A stretch of 64,000 nucleotides of DNA, from contig NZ_KE386955.1 of assembly GCF_000429825.1 (NCBI RefSeq), forward strand, positions 1-64,000, written 5' to 3'. This document shows, piece after piece, positions 44,179 to 52,426 of this stretch. The notes beneath the pieces are model-generated. The model searched no databases. It was not told the DNA's origin and saw only the letters and a list, made by a program, of their open reading frames with translations. The position numbers were made by a program, and so were the translations under genes. This DNA comes from Cohnella thermotolerans DSM 17683. GTDB taxonomy: Bacteria; Bacillota; Bacilli; Paenibacillales; Paenibacillaceae. Position 1 is the first letter of the stretch; each line of letters opens with the position of its first letter.

Positions 44179-45267
44179 TCAGCCGTGCCGCCGCGCGAAA
44201 TCGTCCATAAACTCGCCGAGCGTCTTGCAAGCTTCCAGCGAAACCGCGTTATAGATCGAAGCGCGCAGGCCGCCGACACTCCGGTGACCGGCCAATCCTT
44301 CAAACCCGTTCGACTCGGCCGACCGAAGGAACCGGCGCTCCAGTTCCGCGTCCCGAAGGCGCCAGGTGACGTTCATGAGCGAACGATCGGGGGCATCGAC
44401 CGCCCCCTCGTAAAACCCGCCGCTGCGGTCGATCGACTCGTACAGCAGACGGGCTTTCGCTTCATTGACGCGCTCCATGGCGGCGACCCCGCCTTGGCGT
44501 TCGACCCACTTCAGCACCAAATTCATCATGTAAACGGAATGAACGGGCGGCGTGTTGTACAGCGAATCGTTCTGCAAATACGTTCGATACTGGAAAATGA
44601 GCGGAATCTCTTCGTTCGCTTCCGATCCGAACGCTTCGCTCAGCAAGACCGCGGTCACGCCGGCCGGTCCGAGGTTTTTCTGCGCTCCGGCGTAGATCAG
44701 CGAGAACTTCGACAGCTCCAGACGGCGGCCGAGAATGCAGCTTGTCGCATCCCCGATGAGCGGGACGCCTCCCGTCGCCGGAACGGCGTTCCATTGGGAG
44801 CCTTCGATCGTATTGTTGAGCGTCAGGTGCAAATAGGCCGCGTCCGGCGGCACGGTCAGCTCGTTCGGCGCGGGGATGCGGCGCCATCCCGACATTTTGG
44901 AACTCACCGCAATCGCCGTCTTGCCGATACGCCCCGCCTCTTGGAACGCCTTCTCGGCGAAGCTTCCGGTGAGAGCGTAAGCGGCGACCCGGCCCGGCTT
45001 CAGAAAATTGAGCGGCGCAAGCGCAAATTGCATGCTGGCTCCGCCGCCCATGAACAGAACCCGGTAGCCCGGAGGCAGTTCCGTCAAAGCAAGCAGCCGG
45101 ACTTCGGTCTCGCGGATCAGCTCCTCCACCGCCGGACTGCGATGCGACGCTTCCATAAGCGACATCCCGAGCGTCCCGTGCGAGACCAGTTGGTCCCTCG
45201 CTTCCTCCAACACCTCGAGCGGCAGCGCGGCCGGCCCCGGATTGAAATTAAGCTTGCGTTTTTCCAT
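44179..45267 (-). CDS. serC: Phosphoserine aminotransferase
   Basis: A 362-residue PLP aminotransferase making phosphoserine from 3-phosphohydroxypyruvate. It has NFNPGPAALPLEVLEEA at the N-terminus and the PLP Lys in YAGAQKNLGPAG. The open frame runs through the leader to 45582, but this part is a T-box RNA, so ATG at 45267 (after AAAGGG) is the real start. Expression should rise when tRNA-Ser is uncharged. Confidence 0.96.
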   Translation of the reverse strand: MEKRKLNFNPGPAALPLEVLEEARDQLVSHGTLGMSLMEASHRSPAVEELIRETEVRLLALTELPPGYRVLFMGGGASMQFALAPLNFLKPGRVAAYALTGSFAEKAFQEAGRIGKTAIAVSSKMSGWRRIPAPNELTVPPDAAYLHLTLNNTIEGSQWNAVPATGGVPLIGDATSCILGRRLELSKFSLIYAGAQKNLGPAGVTAVLLSEAFGSEANEEIPLIFQYRTYLQNDSLYNTPPVHSVYMMNLVLKWVERQGGVAAMERVNEAKARLLYESIDRSGGFYEGAVDAPDRSLMNVTWRLRDAELERRFLRSAESNGFEGLAGHRSVGGLRASIYNAVSLEACKTLGEFMDDFARRHG

Positions 45268-45326
45268 TTTCCCCATCCCTTTCCCTGAGGCCCCAAAAAG
45301 CCCCCGAATGATAACCCCAAAAGGGC

Positions 45327-45547
45327 AAAAAAATAACGCTCCCTGTCCGATTGGGACGAGGAGCGTTCGCTCGCGGTGCCACCCAACTTGACCGAATCGG
45401 TTCGATTCGGTCCTCTTGGTTCCGCGGTAACGGGCGGGGCCGGTTGACTTCGACCGCCGACGAATCCGAAGACGGCTTCGCGCGGCAGCTTGACGGGAAC
45501 GCCTCCGAGTTGGATGCTCTTCATCGGCATGATTCCGATATGAAATT
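45327..45547 (-). promoter_or_regulatory. T-box leader of serC (probable tRNA-Ser)
   Basis: The T-box sequence GGGTGGCACCGCG is at 45372-45384 on the minus strand. It is followed by a terminator, AACGCTCC/GGAGCGTT (45360-45367 with 45335-45342), and a run of seven T. The bulge TGGC would pair with an acceptor end carrying discriminator G, as in tRNA-Ser. I could not place the specifier codon with confidence. The leader is short (about 165 bases before the T-box). Confidence 0.85.
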
Positions 45548-45553
45548 ACGCTT

Positions 45554-45582
45554 AGCTTACACCGTTCCGCCGCGATTGGCAA
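45554..45582 (-). promoter_or_regulatory. Sigma-A promoter of the serC T-box leader
   Basis: Minus strand -35 TTGCCA (45577-45582), spacer 17, -10 TAAGCT (45554-45559). Confidence 0.7.
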
Positions 45583-45592
45583 TAGCCGGATT

Positions 45593-46813
45593 TTAACGTT
45601 TGGCCAAAATTTCGGAAACTTTCGTTTTCCACTGGTCGGCGTAATTCTTCTGCTCGGACTGATTCAGCGCCCATTCTACCATAATGACCGTTTCGTTCGG
45701 TTCGAGCTCCACCGACAACGGATTCGAGAGGCCGTTCTTCTGCTTGTACGGGTAAATCTTGATCTCGCGGTCCACGACGACGGCAAGCATATCTTCCGTC
45801 TTGGACGTGTAGGCGTCCGTTGCCGCCGGCTCGATCCGCCGAATCTGATCCCAGGAGACGAGCAGTTGATCGGCGGGGGCCACGTCTTCCGGCAGTTCCG
45901 TCTGCACTTCCTGTTCGGCGTTGGCGTCTACAGGCTCCGCCGCATTCAACCGGCCGTACGTGACGCCGATCCATTTGCCCGGCTTGCGGACGATGGCCCA
46001 TTGCTCCGTCTTCTCGCCGTTGACGGCGGCAGCCTGCGCCAAAGCTTCCTCCAGCGCCGTATGCGGCTCCGTCGCCGGATCGAAGGCGGTGCCTCCGGAT
46101 TTGGCCAGCTGGTTGATCTGCTTGACAAACCGGTACTCCCTATCGTCGCCCTCCCCTTTGCCGACCGCATCCTGCGCGATCGAAACATACCGGTTGCCGA
46201 CGAACAGAATCCGCTCCGACAGCAGGCCTTCGCGGGGCGTCGCCAAGATCGACGCCGGCCGCTCGGTAAGCGCCTTTCTCCCGTAAGCCTGATAGGCGAT
46301 CAGGCTCTGCCGGTCCGACGTTCCGTCATCGGCCGTCGACTCGATCTTCCAGAACGTCTGCCCATAAGGCATGACGATGCCGGAACCTTCGGCCGTAATC
46401 TGCAGCTTGTTGTCTTCCGGCGCCACGAGCACGGTCCGGTACGAGCTGACGATGCGGCCGTCGGGAGCGGTCACGTCCTTGCGCAAGCCGAGAAGCAGCG
46501 CCGAACGAATCTCTTCGTCCGTCTCCGCCGTAAGCGACATCTTCGGATCCAGCGCGCCGGCAAGCTGCGTGTCCTTGGCCCCGGAAGGGGATGAGCCGAG
46601 CGGCGACCACTGCCAGATGCCGAAGCCGATCAGCAAGAGCAGCAGCGCGGCCGCGCCCGCGGCGTTCCAGCCGAAGCGGGTCGTTCGGCCGAATCGCTTC
46701 CTGGGGCGGTCCAGGCTGTCTTCGATTCGCTTCCGCAGCCGCTCGTCGAAGCCGTCGCGTGCGAACGGACCTGGGGCCAGCTTCTCCCTAAGTTCCTTAT
46801 CGGTCGGATCCAT
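45593..46813 (-). CDS. Membrane anti-sigma factor-like protein
   Basis: A 406-residue single-pass protein. Residues 1-48 are basic and cytoplasmic, a membrane helix follows (GAAALLLLLIGFGIWQW), and about 340 residues are outside. Its start overlaps the sigma-factor gene by 17 bases, the usual coupling for a sigma and its anti-sigma. No zinc HxxxCxxC motif is visible, so it is not a ZAS-type protein. The external part is of unknown fold. The anti-sigma role is inferred from position and topology. Confidence 0.65.
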   Translation of the reverse strand: MDPTDKELREKLAPGPFARDGFDERLRKRIEDSLDRPRKRFGRTTRFGWNAAGAAALLLLLIGFGIWQWSPLGSSPSGAKDTQLAGALDPKMSLTAETDEEIRSALLLGLRKDVTAPDGRIVSSYRTVLVAPEDNKLQITAEGSGIVMPYGQTFWKIESTADDGTSDRQSLIAYQAYGRKALTERPASILATPREGLLSERILFVGNRYVSIAQDAVGKGEGDDREYRFVKQINQLAKSGGTAFDPATEPHTALEEALAQAAAVNGEKTEQWAIVRKPGKWIGVTYGRLNAAEPVDANAEQEVQTELPEDVAPADQLLVSWDQIRRIEPAATDAYTSKTEDMLAVVVDREIKIYPYKQKNGLSNPLSVELEPNETVIMVEWALNQSEQKNYADQWKTKVSEILAKR

Positions 46814-47360
46814 ACACCATCCGCTCCTTCATTTTGGCTAATTTCTTGCGCGCATGGAACATTCTCGATTTGACCGTCCCCTCGGTCACGCCGAGCAAGT
46901 CCGCGATTTCTTTGAGGGACAACTGGTTATGAGCGTATAGGATAAGAACCTCCCGGTATTTGATCGGCAGCTTTAAAACCATCTCCCACATTTCGTTGAC
47001 CGCTTGATTCTCGATGACGTCCTGCTCGACCGATCGTCGTTCTCCCGTCTCGCCTACCCAATCGGTCAACGTCACTTTGCGGAAAAACGCGGATCTCTGA
47101 AAATCGATCGCCGTATTGCGCGTAATCGTGAGCAGCCAGGTTTTGACGGAGGCGTCGCTTCGAAAGCCGTGCAGATTCTTGTACACCTTGATGAACACTT
47201 CTTGGGTGATATCGTCCGCCATGTCCCATTTGCGCGTAATGCTATAAGCATAATTCCAAATTTCCTTGCCGTAAACCGTCATGAGATCGCCAAGCAGCGC
47301 TTTTTTGTCTTCATGATCGGTCATATATCTTAAGTAATCGAAGTTTGCCTCGGATTTCAA
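46797..47360 (-). CDS. ECF-type sigma factor (SigX/SigW-like)
   Basis: A 187-residue sigma-70 family protein. Region 2 is DMADDITQEVFIKVYKNLHG with a helix for -10 recognition (VKTWLLTITRNTAIDFQRSA). Region 4 has LPIKYREVLILYAHNQLSLK and the HTH EIADLLGVTEGTVKSRMFHA. There is no region 1 or 3. TTG at 47360 lies 7 bases after GAGGTG. It is followed by the putative membrane anti-sigma, so it is likely released by an envelope signal. No convincing autoregulated promoter was found. Confidence 0.92.
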   Translation of the reverse strand: MKSEANFDYLRYMTDHEDKKALLGDLMTVYGKEIWNYAYSITRKWDMADDITQEVFIKVYKNLHGFRSDASVKTWLLTITRNTAIDFQRSAFFRKVTLTDWVGETGERRSVEQDVIENQAVNEMWEMVLKLPIKYREVLILYAHNQLSLKEIADLLGVTEGTVKSRMFHARKKLAKMKERMVYGSDR

Positions 47361-47408
47361 AACCGCTCACCTCTTCATTTGACGAACATGGCGCCCATTC
47401 GGTTCAAA

Positions 47409-47447
47409 TAAAAACCGGAATTCCTGCATATCGGAGTTCCGGATTTT
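47409..47447. terminator. Hairpin in the leader of the sigma-factor gene
   Basis: AAAAACCGGAATTCC and its near-complement GGAGTTCCGGATTTTT form a stem with one mismatch, and T-runs on both strands. It lies between the terminator of the FtsH-like gene and the sigma gene, so it might attenuate the latter. Confidence 0.55.
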
Positions 47448-47559
47448 TCAGCCTGTATTGTTTATGCTACCACAATCGAACGGAGATTTCCTTTAAATGC
47501 TGTTAAAGAAATTCGGCAAATGTTGAGAAAAAATTAAGATTTTCGAGCGGCTTAGCGCA

Positions 47560-47599
47560 AAACAAACAGCGCTTCCGGGCGATAATTTCCCGAAAGCGC
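47560..47599 (-). terminator. Rho-independent terminator after the FtsH-like gene
   Basis: On the minus strand GCGCTTTCGGG and CCCGGAAGCGC pair over 11 bp, then TGTTTGTTTT. Confidence 0.85.
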
Positions 47600-47614
47600 C
47601 GGTTTCGCGTCGAA

Positions 47615-49114
47615 TTACGCGGCGGAATGCGCCAGCTGTTTGCGCAGCTCCTCGCCGGACAACGTTTCTTCCCGAACGAGAATGGCGAGCAGCCGCTCGA
47701 ACGTGTCGAGATGGCCTCTCAGCAGATCTCGCGTCCGCTCCGTCAATTCGTTCAGAATGTTGGCGTTCTCCTGCGACCATTGCTCGGTCGTCACCGCCTG
47801 CGGATGCACGATGCCGAGTCCCGACATGCCCGATTCGATCATCGTGCGGACAATGTTCGTCGCCTGATCGAAATCGCCGCGCGAGCCGGTGCTGCGGCCG
47901 CCGTAGTTCAACTCCTCGGCAACCGCACCGCCGAGTGCGATCATAATCTGCTCTTCCAGCACCGTCTTCGTATACAAATACCGGTCCTGGCTCGGATGGT
48001 GCCGCACGTAGCCGAGCGCTTGTCCGCGCGGCGTCAGCGACACTTGCGCGACGCTGCCCGGCCGAACGGTCTCCGCGACGATGGCGTGGCCGAGCTCGTG
48101 AATGGCGACGCGCTCCCGCTCTTCGCGGGTCGTCTCGCGGTCCATCCGCTCGCCCATCATCACTTTGTCGATCGCTTGGGCCAGATGGGCCGAACGGATC
48201 GTCTCGCTCTCCTCGCGCAAAGCGTAAATCGCCGCTTCGTTCATCACGCTCTCCAGCTGCGCGCCGGAGAATCCGAACGTCTCGTCCGCCACTTTGGACA
48301 GCGAGACGTCATCGGCCAAAGGCTTGTTGCGGGCGTGCAGCTTCAAGATGTGCTCGCGGCCCGCTTTGTCCGGCAAGTCGACCTGAATGTGGCGGTCGAA
48401 ACGGCCGGGACGCAGCAGAGCCGGGTCGAGCAACTCCTTGCGGTTCGTCGCCGCGATGAGCAGCACGCGCGGATTCTCGTCGCCCTGGATGCCGTCCATC
48501 TCGGTCAGCAGCTGGTTCAGCGTCTGATCGTATTCGCGGTGCTGGCCGCCGTCGCGCTTGCCGCCGATGCCGTCGATCTCGTCGATGAATATGATGGCGC
48601 TATCCTTTTTCTGCTTCGTCGCCGTGCGTCTCGCTTCCTGGAACAGATCGCGAATGCGGCCGGCGCCTACGCCGACGTACATCTCGACGAATTCGCTGCC
48701 CGAAGCGGCGACGAATACGGAATTCGTGTACTGCGCGGCCGCCTTGGCCAGCAGCGTCTTGCCGGTTCCCGGAGGTCCCGCAAGCAGAATGCCCTTCAGC
48801 GGACGAATGCCCAGCTTGGACAGCCTGTCCCGCTTCACGAGAAACTCAAGCGCCTCCATCAGCTCGCGCTTCGCCTGTTCCTGCCCGCCGATATCTTCGA
48901 ACGTCAAGTATTGCGGCGCTCGCGAAGGCGACTTTGGGGCCGCCGCTCCCATCGCCAAGCCTCCCCGCGCCCTGGCGAGCAAGAGAAGTCCGGCCGTGAG
49001 GCAGAGGCCCATAATCAAAGGAAGCGCCGGAACGCCGATGAAAAGGAGAAAAAGAAGCAGGACGGGAAAGAACCCGACCGCGATCTCTTTGCCGTAAGGC
49101 ATCAGTTTACGCAT
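47615..49114 (-). CDS. Short FtsH-like AAA metalloprotease
   Basis: A 499-residue protein. Two hydrophobic segments (about 12-46) are separated by only a few residues, so the external domain of true FtsH is absent. The AAA domain has Walker A GPPGTGKTLLAK, Walker B IIFIDEIDGIGG and the second region of homology RPGRFDRHIQVDLP. The M41 zinc motif is HELGH and the third ligand region GRSTGSRGDFDQAT. True FtsH is about 640 residues, so this is a paralogue. It overlaps the upstream membrane-protein gene by 8 bases; that protein may be its partner or substrate adaptor. Confidence 0.88.
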   Translation of the reverse strand: MRKLMPYGKEIAVGFFPVLLLFLLFIGVPALPLIMGLCLTAGLLLLARARGGLAMGAAAPKSPSRAPQYLTFEDIGGQEQAKRELMEALEFLVKRDRLSKLGIRPLKGILLAGPPGTGKTLLAKAAAQYTNSVFVAASGSEFVEMYVGVGAGRIRDLFQEARRTATKQKKDSAIIFIDEIDGIGGKRDGGQHREYDQTLNQLLTEMDGIQGDENPRVLLIAATNRKELLDPALLRPGRFDRHIQVDLPDKAGREHILKLHARNKPLADDVSLSKVADETFGFSGAQLESVMNEAAIYALREESETIRSAHLAQAIDKVMMGERMDRETTREERERVAIHELGHAIVAETVRPGSVAQVSLTPRGQALGYVRHHPSQDRYLYTKTVLEEQIMIALGGAVAEELNYGGRSTGSRGDFDQATNIVRTMIESGMSGLGIVHPQAVTTEQWSQENANILNELTERTRDLLRGHLDTFERLLAILVREETLSGEELRKQLAHSAA

Positions 49115-49640
49115 TCGGCCACACCCCCAGCTTATCCGGCTCGCGGGGCAGAATGACGTATTTCACGGCATCGCCCGACCGCAACCGAATGTAGACGTTG
49201 TTGTCGTCCATCTCGGTTGCCGCCGTCAATCCCGGATATTGCTTCGTCAGAGCGTTCATCGCGTCCCGAACGCCGGAATATTTGCGATGGTCCATCGCTT
49301 CCGCGACGTCGAACAGCGCTTGGCTCCAGGCTTTTTCCAGAGCCGGGCTGGACGAATCTTCCACGCTTAGCTTCAGTGTTCTGCCGCCGATCGCATCCGC
49401 ACCTTTCTCCTGCACCTGGCGGTAAATTTCGGCCAGATCGGCATCCGGCGAGAGCTTGAGCTTCAGATCGATTTCGCTTACCGAGCTGTTCGTTTGCGCC
49501 GATTCGACGCCCGGAATGGCTTCCGCCACCCGTTCCAAAGGCTTCTCCACGCCGTAATGGCCATAGGCGAACCAACCGCCGAAAAGCAATGCCGCGGACA
49601 ACGCGGCCGTTATCGTAACTGGAACGATGCGCAAATTCAT
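49107..49640 (-). CDS. Membrane-anchored protein, partner of the FtsH-like protease
   Basis: A 177-residue protein with an N-terminal membrane helix (IVPVTITAALSAALLFGGWF) and an external alpha/beta domain of about 150 residues (SSVSEIDLKLKLSPDADLAE; MNALTKQYPGLTAATEMDDN). I do not recognise a family. The gene is translationally coupled to the short FtsH-like protease, which itself lacks an external domain. It might supply one; this is inference. Confidence 0.7.
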   Translation of the reverse strand: MNLRIVPVTITAALSAALLFGGWFAYGHYGVEKPLERVAEAIPGVESAQTNSSVSEIDLKLKLSPDADLAEIYRQVQEKGADAIGGRTLKLSVEDSSSPALEKAWSQALFDVAEAMDHRKYSGVRDAMNALTKQYPGLTAATEMDDNNVYIRLRSGDAVKYVILPREPDKLGVWPNA

Positions 49641-49708
49641 GCCGCATGCCCTCCTTTATCGTTCAAAGTTGCATCCTCGTATGCTAGCGATTCAATCGTA
49701 CATCTTAG

Positions 49709-49727
49709 AGTATATCAAATTTTGATA
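49709..49727 (-). promoter_or_regulatory. Palindrome overlapping a putative promoter
   Basis: TATCAAATTTTGATA at 49713-49727 is a perfect inverted repeat (7-base arms). On the minus strand it overlaps a -10-like TATACT (49709-49714), about 70 bases before the membrane-partner gene. The -35 is poor. It looks like a repressor or activator site. Confidence 0.5.
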
Positions 49728-49786
49728 GACGTTTCGTTATCAAAAGCTTGGCAGCGGTGGTAACGCCCCGGCTTCCGACTTTGCAC

Positions 49787-49829
49787 AAAAAAGACTTTCC
49801 CAAGTCCGTACGGCTTGGAAAAGTCTTTG
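49787..49829 (-). terminator. Rho-independent terminator after tseB
   Basis: On the minus strand AAAGACTTTTCCAAG and CTTGGGAAAGTCTTT pair over 15 bp (one G-U or mismatch), followed by TTTG. It ends the dinG-rex-mtaD-tseB run. No gene is seen in the 300-base gap 49641-49938. Confidence 0.88.
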
Positions 49830-49938
49830 TCCGTTCGCCCCTGCCGGGGTTCAATTATAGTAAGGCTTTTACCGATCCCCTGCTACTCTTCGTCGATCTC
49901 TTACTCCGGTTCAGTAGGCAGCCAGCCTCAATGCCCTG

Positions 49939-50466
49939 TTACTTGCCGGGCAGGTCGTATGTCTTCAGCTTCGTGCCGTCCTTGAAGGAATAGAAGTCGA
50001 TCGCTTCCCGCTTCGTGGACGGATCACTGACGTAGCGGACTTCCCAGGCGGGCTGGCCCTGGAACCATCCCGGCAAAATCCGGACGATCTCCTGGCCCGG
50101 ATGGTCGGCGTTGAAACGATCGACGATCTGCTCGCGGGACAGACCGTCATCGGCTTTCTCCTTGACGATTCCGTCGGCCCGCTCCCAGACGTACCATTTG
50201 ACGCCATCGGCGTCCTTCCCTATTACGACCCAGACGGATTCGTCCCAAACATGCTTGACCGCATCCAGCGTCTCCTTCATTCCCGCTTCCGATTTGGCGA
50301 GACGGATCGCCTCGGTTCTCTCGCTCTCATAATCGGCGTTGACCGAACGAATGTACAACACGAACGCCACGCAGACGAACAAGACGAAGCAGACGGACAA
50401 CCAGATCCAGCGGCGGACGGACATCACGGGAGCCCGCTTGTGGCTCTCGGCACGGCTGAGCCTCAT
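49939..50466 (-). CDS. tseB: TseB/YpmB-like cell-wall elongation regulator (DUF5590)
   Basis: A 175-residue protein with an N-terminal membrane helix (WIWLSVCFVLFVCVAFVLYI) and two PepSY-like external repeats (RLAKSEAGMKETLDAVKHVW, YVSDPSTKREAIDFYSFKDG). The B. subtilis homologue YpmB (TseB) interacts with PBP2A, is linked to cell-wall elongation and lies near asnS. ATG at 50466 overlaps the mtaD stop as ATGA, so the longer frame is rejected. Confidence 0.82.
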   Translation of the reverse strand: MRLSRAESHKRAPVMSVRRWIWLSVCFVLFVCVAFVLYIRSVNADYESERTEAIRLAKSEAGMKETLDAVKHVWDESVWVVIGKDADGVKWYVWERADGIVKEKADDGLSREQIVDRFNADHPGQEIVRILPGWFQGQPAWEVRYVSDPSTKREAIDFYSFKDGTKLKTYDLPGK

Positions 50467-51767
50467 TGGCGAAGCCTCTCGAACGAGCGCTGCGCTTCGA
50501 AACGGATGCGTTCCGCGTCCATTGTCAGCAGCTCCCGATTGCGCAGCAGCTGCTTGCCGTCGACCCATACGTGGGCGACATCGGCGCCGCTCGCCGAATA
50601 GACGAGATGGGAGACGTAGTCGGTGGCCGGCACGAAATGCGCCTTGGCGATGGATAGCGCGATGAAGTCCGCCTTCATGCCCGGCTTCAGCATGCCGACG
50701 ACGCCCTCCAGCCCGATGGACTTAGCCCCGTACACAGTAGCCATTCGGAGCGCTTCCGCCGCCGGCACTGCCGTCGGATCGCCGGAGACGCCTTTGTGCA
50801 GCAACGCTGCGAGCCGGATCTCCTCGAAGAGATCGAGATTATTGTTGCTCGCCGCGCTGTCCGTGCCCAGCGAGACCGTTACCCCGGCGCGCAGCAGGTC
50901 CGGCACTCGGGCTACGCCGCTTGCAAGCTTCAGATTGCTCACCGGATTGTGCGAGACGGCGACGCCCCGTTCCGCGAGCAAGGCGATTTCCTCGTCGGTC
51001 AAATGGACGGCGTGAGCGACGAGCGCAGGACGCGAGAACAAGCCGAGACGGTCGAGATGCTCCGCGGGACGCACGCCGTAATCCCTGACGTTCTGGGCGA
51101 CTTCCGCCGCCGTCTCCGACATATGGGTGTGCATCGGCAAGCCGAGCTCGTGCGCGGCCGCGACGATGCGCTCGATGTAATCCGGCGGACAGGTGTAAGG
51201 CGCGTGCGGAGACATCATCGCCCGAATGCGGCCGTCCGCTTGGCCGTGCCAGTCGCGGGCGAATTGAATGGCGTCGTTCAGCTTCGCGGTTTGAACGTCC
51301 GGCGGACAGAGCCCGATGACCCCGCGCGTCAGGCTGGCGCGAAGGCCGCTAAGCTCGACGACTTGGGCCACCCGGTCCATATGGTCGTACATGTCGACGA
51401 AGGCGGTCGTCCCGCTCAGAATCATCTCCATGGCCGCAAGCGAGGTGCCCCAGTAGACGTCGTCGCCCGTAAACTTGGCTTCCATCGGCCACATATGGTT
51501 TTCCAGCCAGTCCTGAAGAACGAGATCGTCCGCGAGGCCTCTCAGCAAGGACATCGCCGCATGGCCGTGCGTATTGATCAGTCCGGGCATGAAGAGCAAA
51601 TCCTTGCCGTTCACGATTTCCTTCGCCTTCGCCCGTTCCTCTTCCGGCGCTTCCCCGGCGCCCATCGCCGCGATCGCCCGCCCTTCCACGGCCATCCAGC
51701 CTTCCAGCTTGGGCCGCTCGGGGTCCATCGTCACGAAAATGCCGTTCTCAATCAGCCATCGGTTCAT
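50463..51767 (-). CDS. mtaD: 5-methylthioadenosine/S-adenosylhomocysteine deaminase
   Basis: A 434-residue amidohydrolase. Metal ligands are in NTHGHAAMSLL, MHTHMSETAAE, HAVHLTDEE and LGTDSAASNNN, with HNPVSNLKLASG typical of the MtaD subfamily. It deaminates methylthioadenosine or S-adenosylhomocysteine to the inosine forms, a salvage or detoxification step. It is coupled to rex upstream and tseB downstream by 4-base overlaps. Confidence 0.9.
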   Translation of the reverse strand: MNRWLIENGIFVTMDPERPKLEGWMAVEGRAIAAMGAGEAPEEERAKAKEIVNGKDLLFMPGLINTHGHAAMSLLRGLADDLVLQDWLENHMWPMEAKFTGDDVYWGTSLAAMEMILSGTTAFVDMYDHMDRVAQVVELSGLRASLTRGVIGLCPPDVQTAKLNDAIQFARDWHGQADGRIRAMMSPHAPYTCPPDYIERIVAAAHELGLPMHTHMSETAAEVAQNVRDYGVRPAEHLDRLGLFSRPALVAHAVHLTDEEIALLAERGVAVSHNPVSNLKLASGVARVPDLLRAGVTVSLGTDSAASNNNLDLFEEIRLAALLHKGVSGDPTAVPAAEALRMATVYGAKSIGLEGVVGMLKPGMKADFIALSIAKAHFVPATDYVSHLVYSASGADVAHVWVDGKQLLRNRELLTMDAERIRFEAQRSFERLRQ

Positions 51768-52426
51768 TGTCGATTATTCCCTTCGTCCATATCCTCTTGG
51801 TCAAAATTCATATAATAGGCCAAACTCAGCAGGTCCGCCGTAAAATCCGTTTGATGAATGCGAACGCCCGCGGGCGTCTTCAGAACGGTCGGAGCAAAAT
51901 TGAGAATGCCCCGGATACCGGCCTTCACGAATTGGTCCGCGACATTCTGGGCCGCCGCCGCCGGCACGGTGATGATGCCGATCGTAATGTCCTTCTCCGC
52001 GACCGTCTCGTCGAGCTCTTCCATCGGCTGCACGGTCAAATTGTTGATCACCATGCCGATTTTGGACGAGTCCGCGTCAAAAATGGCGATAATTTTCATA
52101 TTGTCCTTCAAATACATATTGTAATTGGACAAAGCCCGGCCGAGATTGCCCGTCCCCACCAGCGCCACGTGCAGCGGGCGGTCCAGCTTCAGAATCTGGC
52201 GAATTTTCTCGATCAGATAGTTTACGTTGTAGCCGACGCCTTTGCGTCCGAAGTCGCCGAAATAAGCCAAGTCTTTGCGGATTTGGGCCGGGTTCAAATT
52301 CAACTTCTCGCCCAAATCCTGCGAGGATACCGTTTGAATGCCGCTCTGACTCAATTCGTTCAAAAACCTCAAATAAACCGGCAGTCTGCGAACGACCGCT
52401 TCGGATATTTTAACCTGCTTCGTCAT
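51764..52426 (-). CDS. rex: Redox-sensing transcriptional repressor Rex
   Basis: A 220-residue repressor that leaves DNA when the NADH/NAD+ ratio rises. The winged-helix domain (ISEAVVRRLPVYLRFLNEL; SSQDLGEKLNLNPAQIRKDL; AYFGDFGRKGVGYNV) precedes a Rossmann domain (VALVGTGNLGRALSNY) and the domain-swapped C-terminal helix. ATG at 52426 overlaps the dinG stop by 4 bases and follows AAGGAGAGGG, so the long open frame to 52780 is an artefact. I saw no full Rex operator in the intergenic regions of this window. Confidence 0.95.
   Translation of the reverse strand: MTKQVKISEAVVRRLPVYLRFLNELSQSGIQTVSSQDLGEKLNLNPAQIRKDLAYFGDFGRKGVGYNVNYLIEKIRQILKLDRPLHVALVGTGNLGRALSNYNMYLKDNMKIIAIFDADSSKIGMVINNLTVQPMEELDETVAEKDITIGIITVPAAAAQNVADQFVKAGIRGILNFAPTVLKTPAGVRIHQTDFTADLLSLAYYMNFDQEDMDEGNNRQ

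Noticed and set aside
44055-44303. 82-codon minus-strand frame after serC
   Set aside because: It overlaps the serC 3' end in another frame, has no ribosome site and no family pattern.
45268-45582. 105-residue N-terminal extension of SerC
   Set aside because: The region is a T-box leader with a terminator; ribosome site and homologues place the start at 45267.
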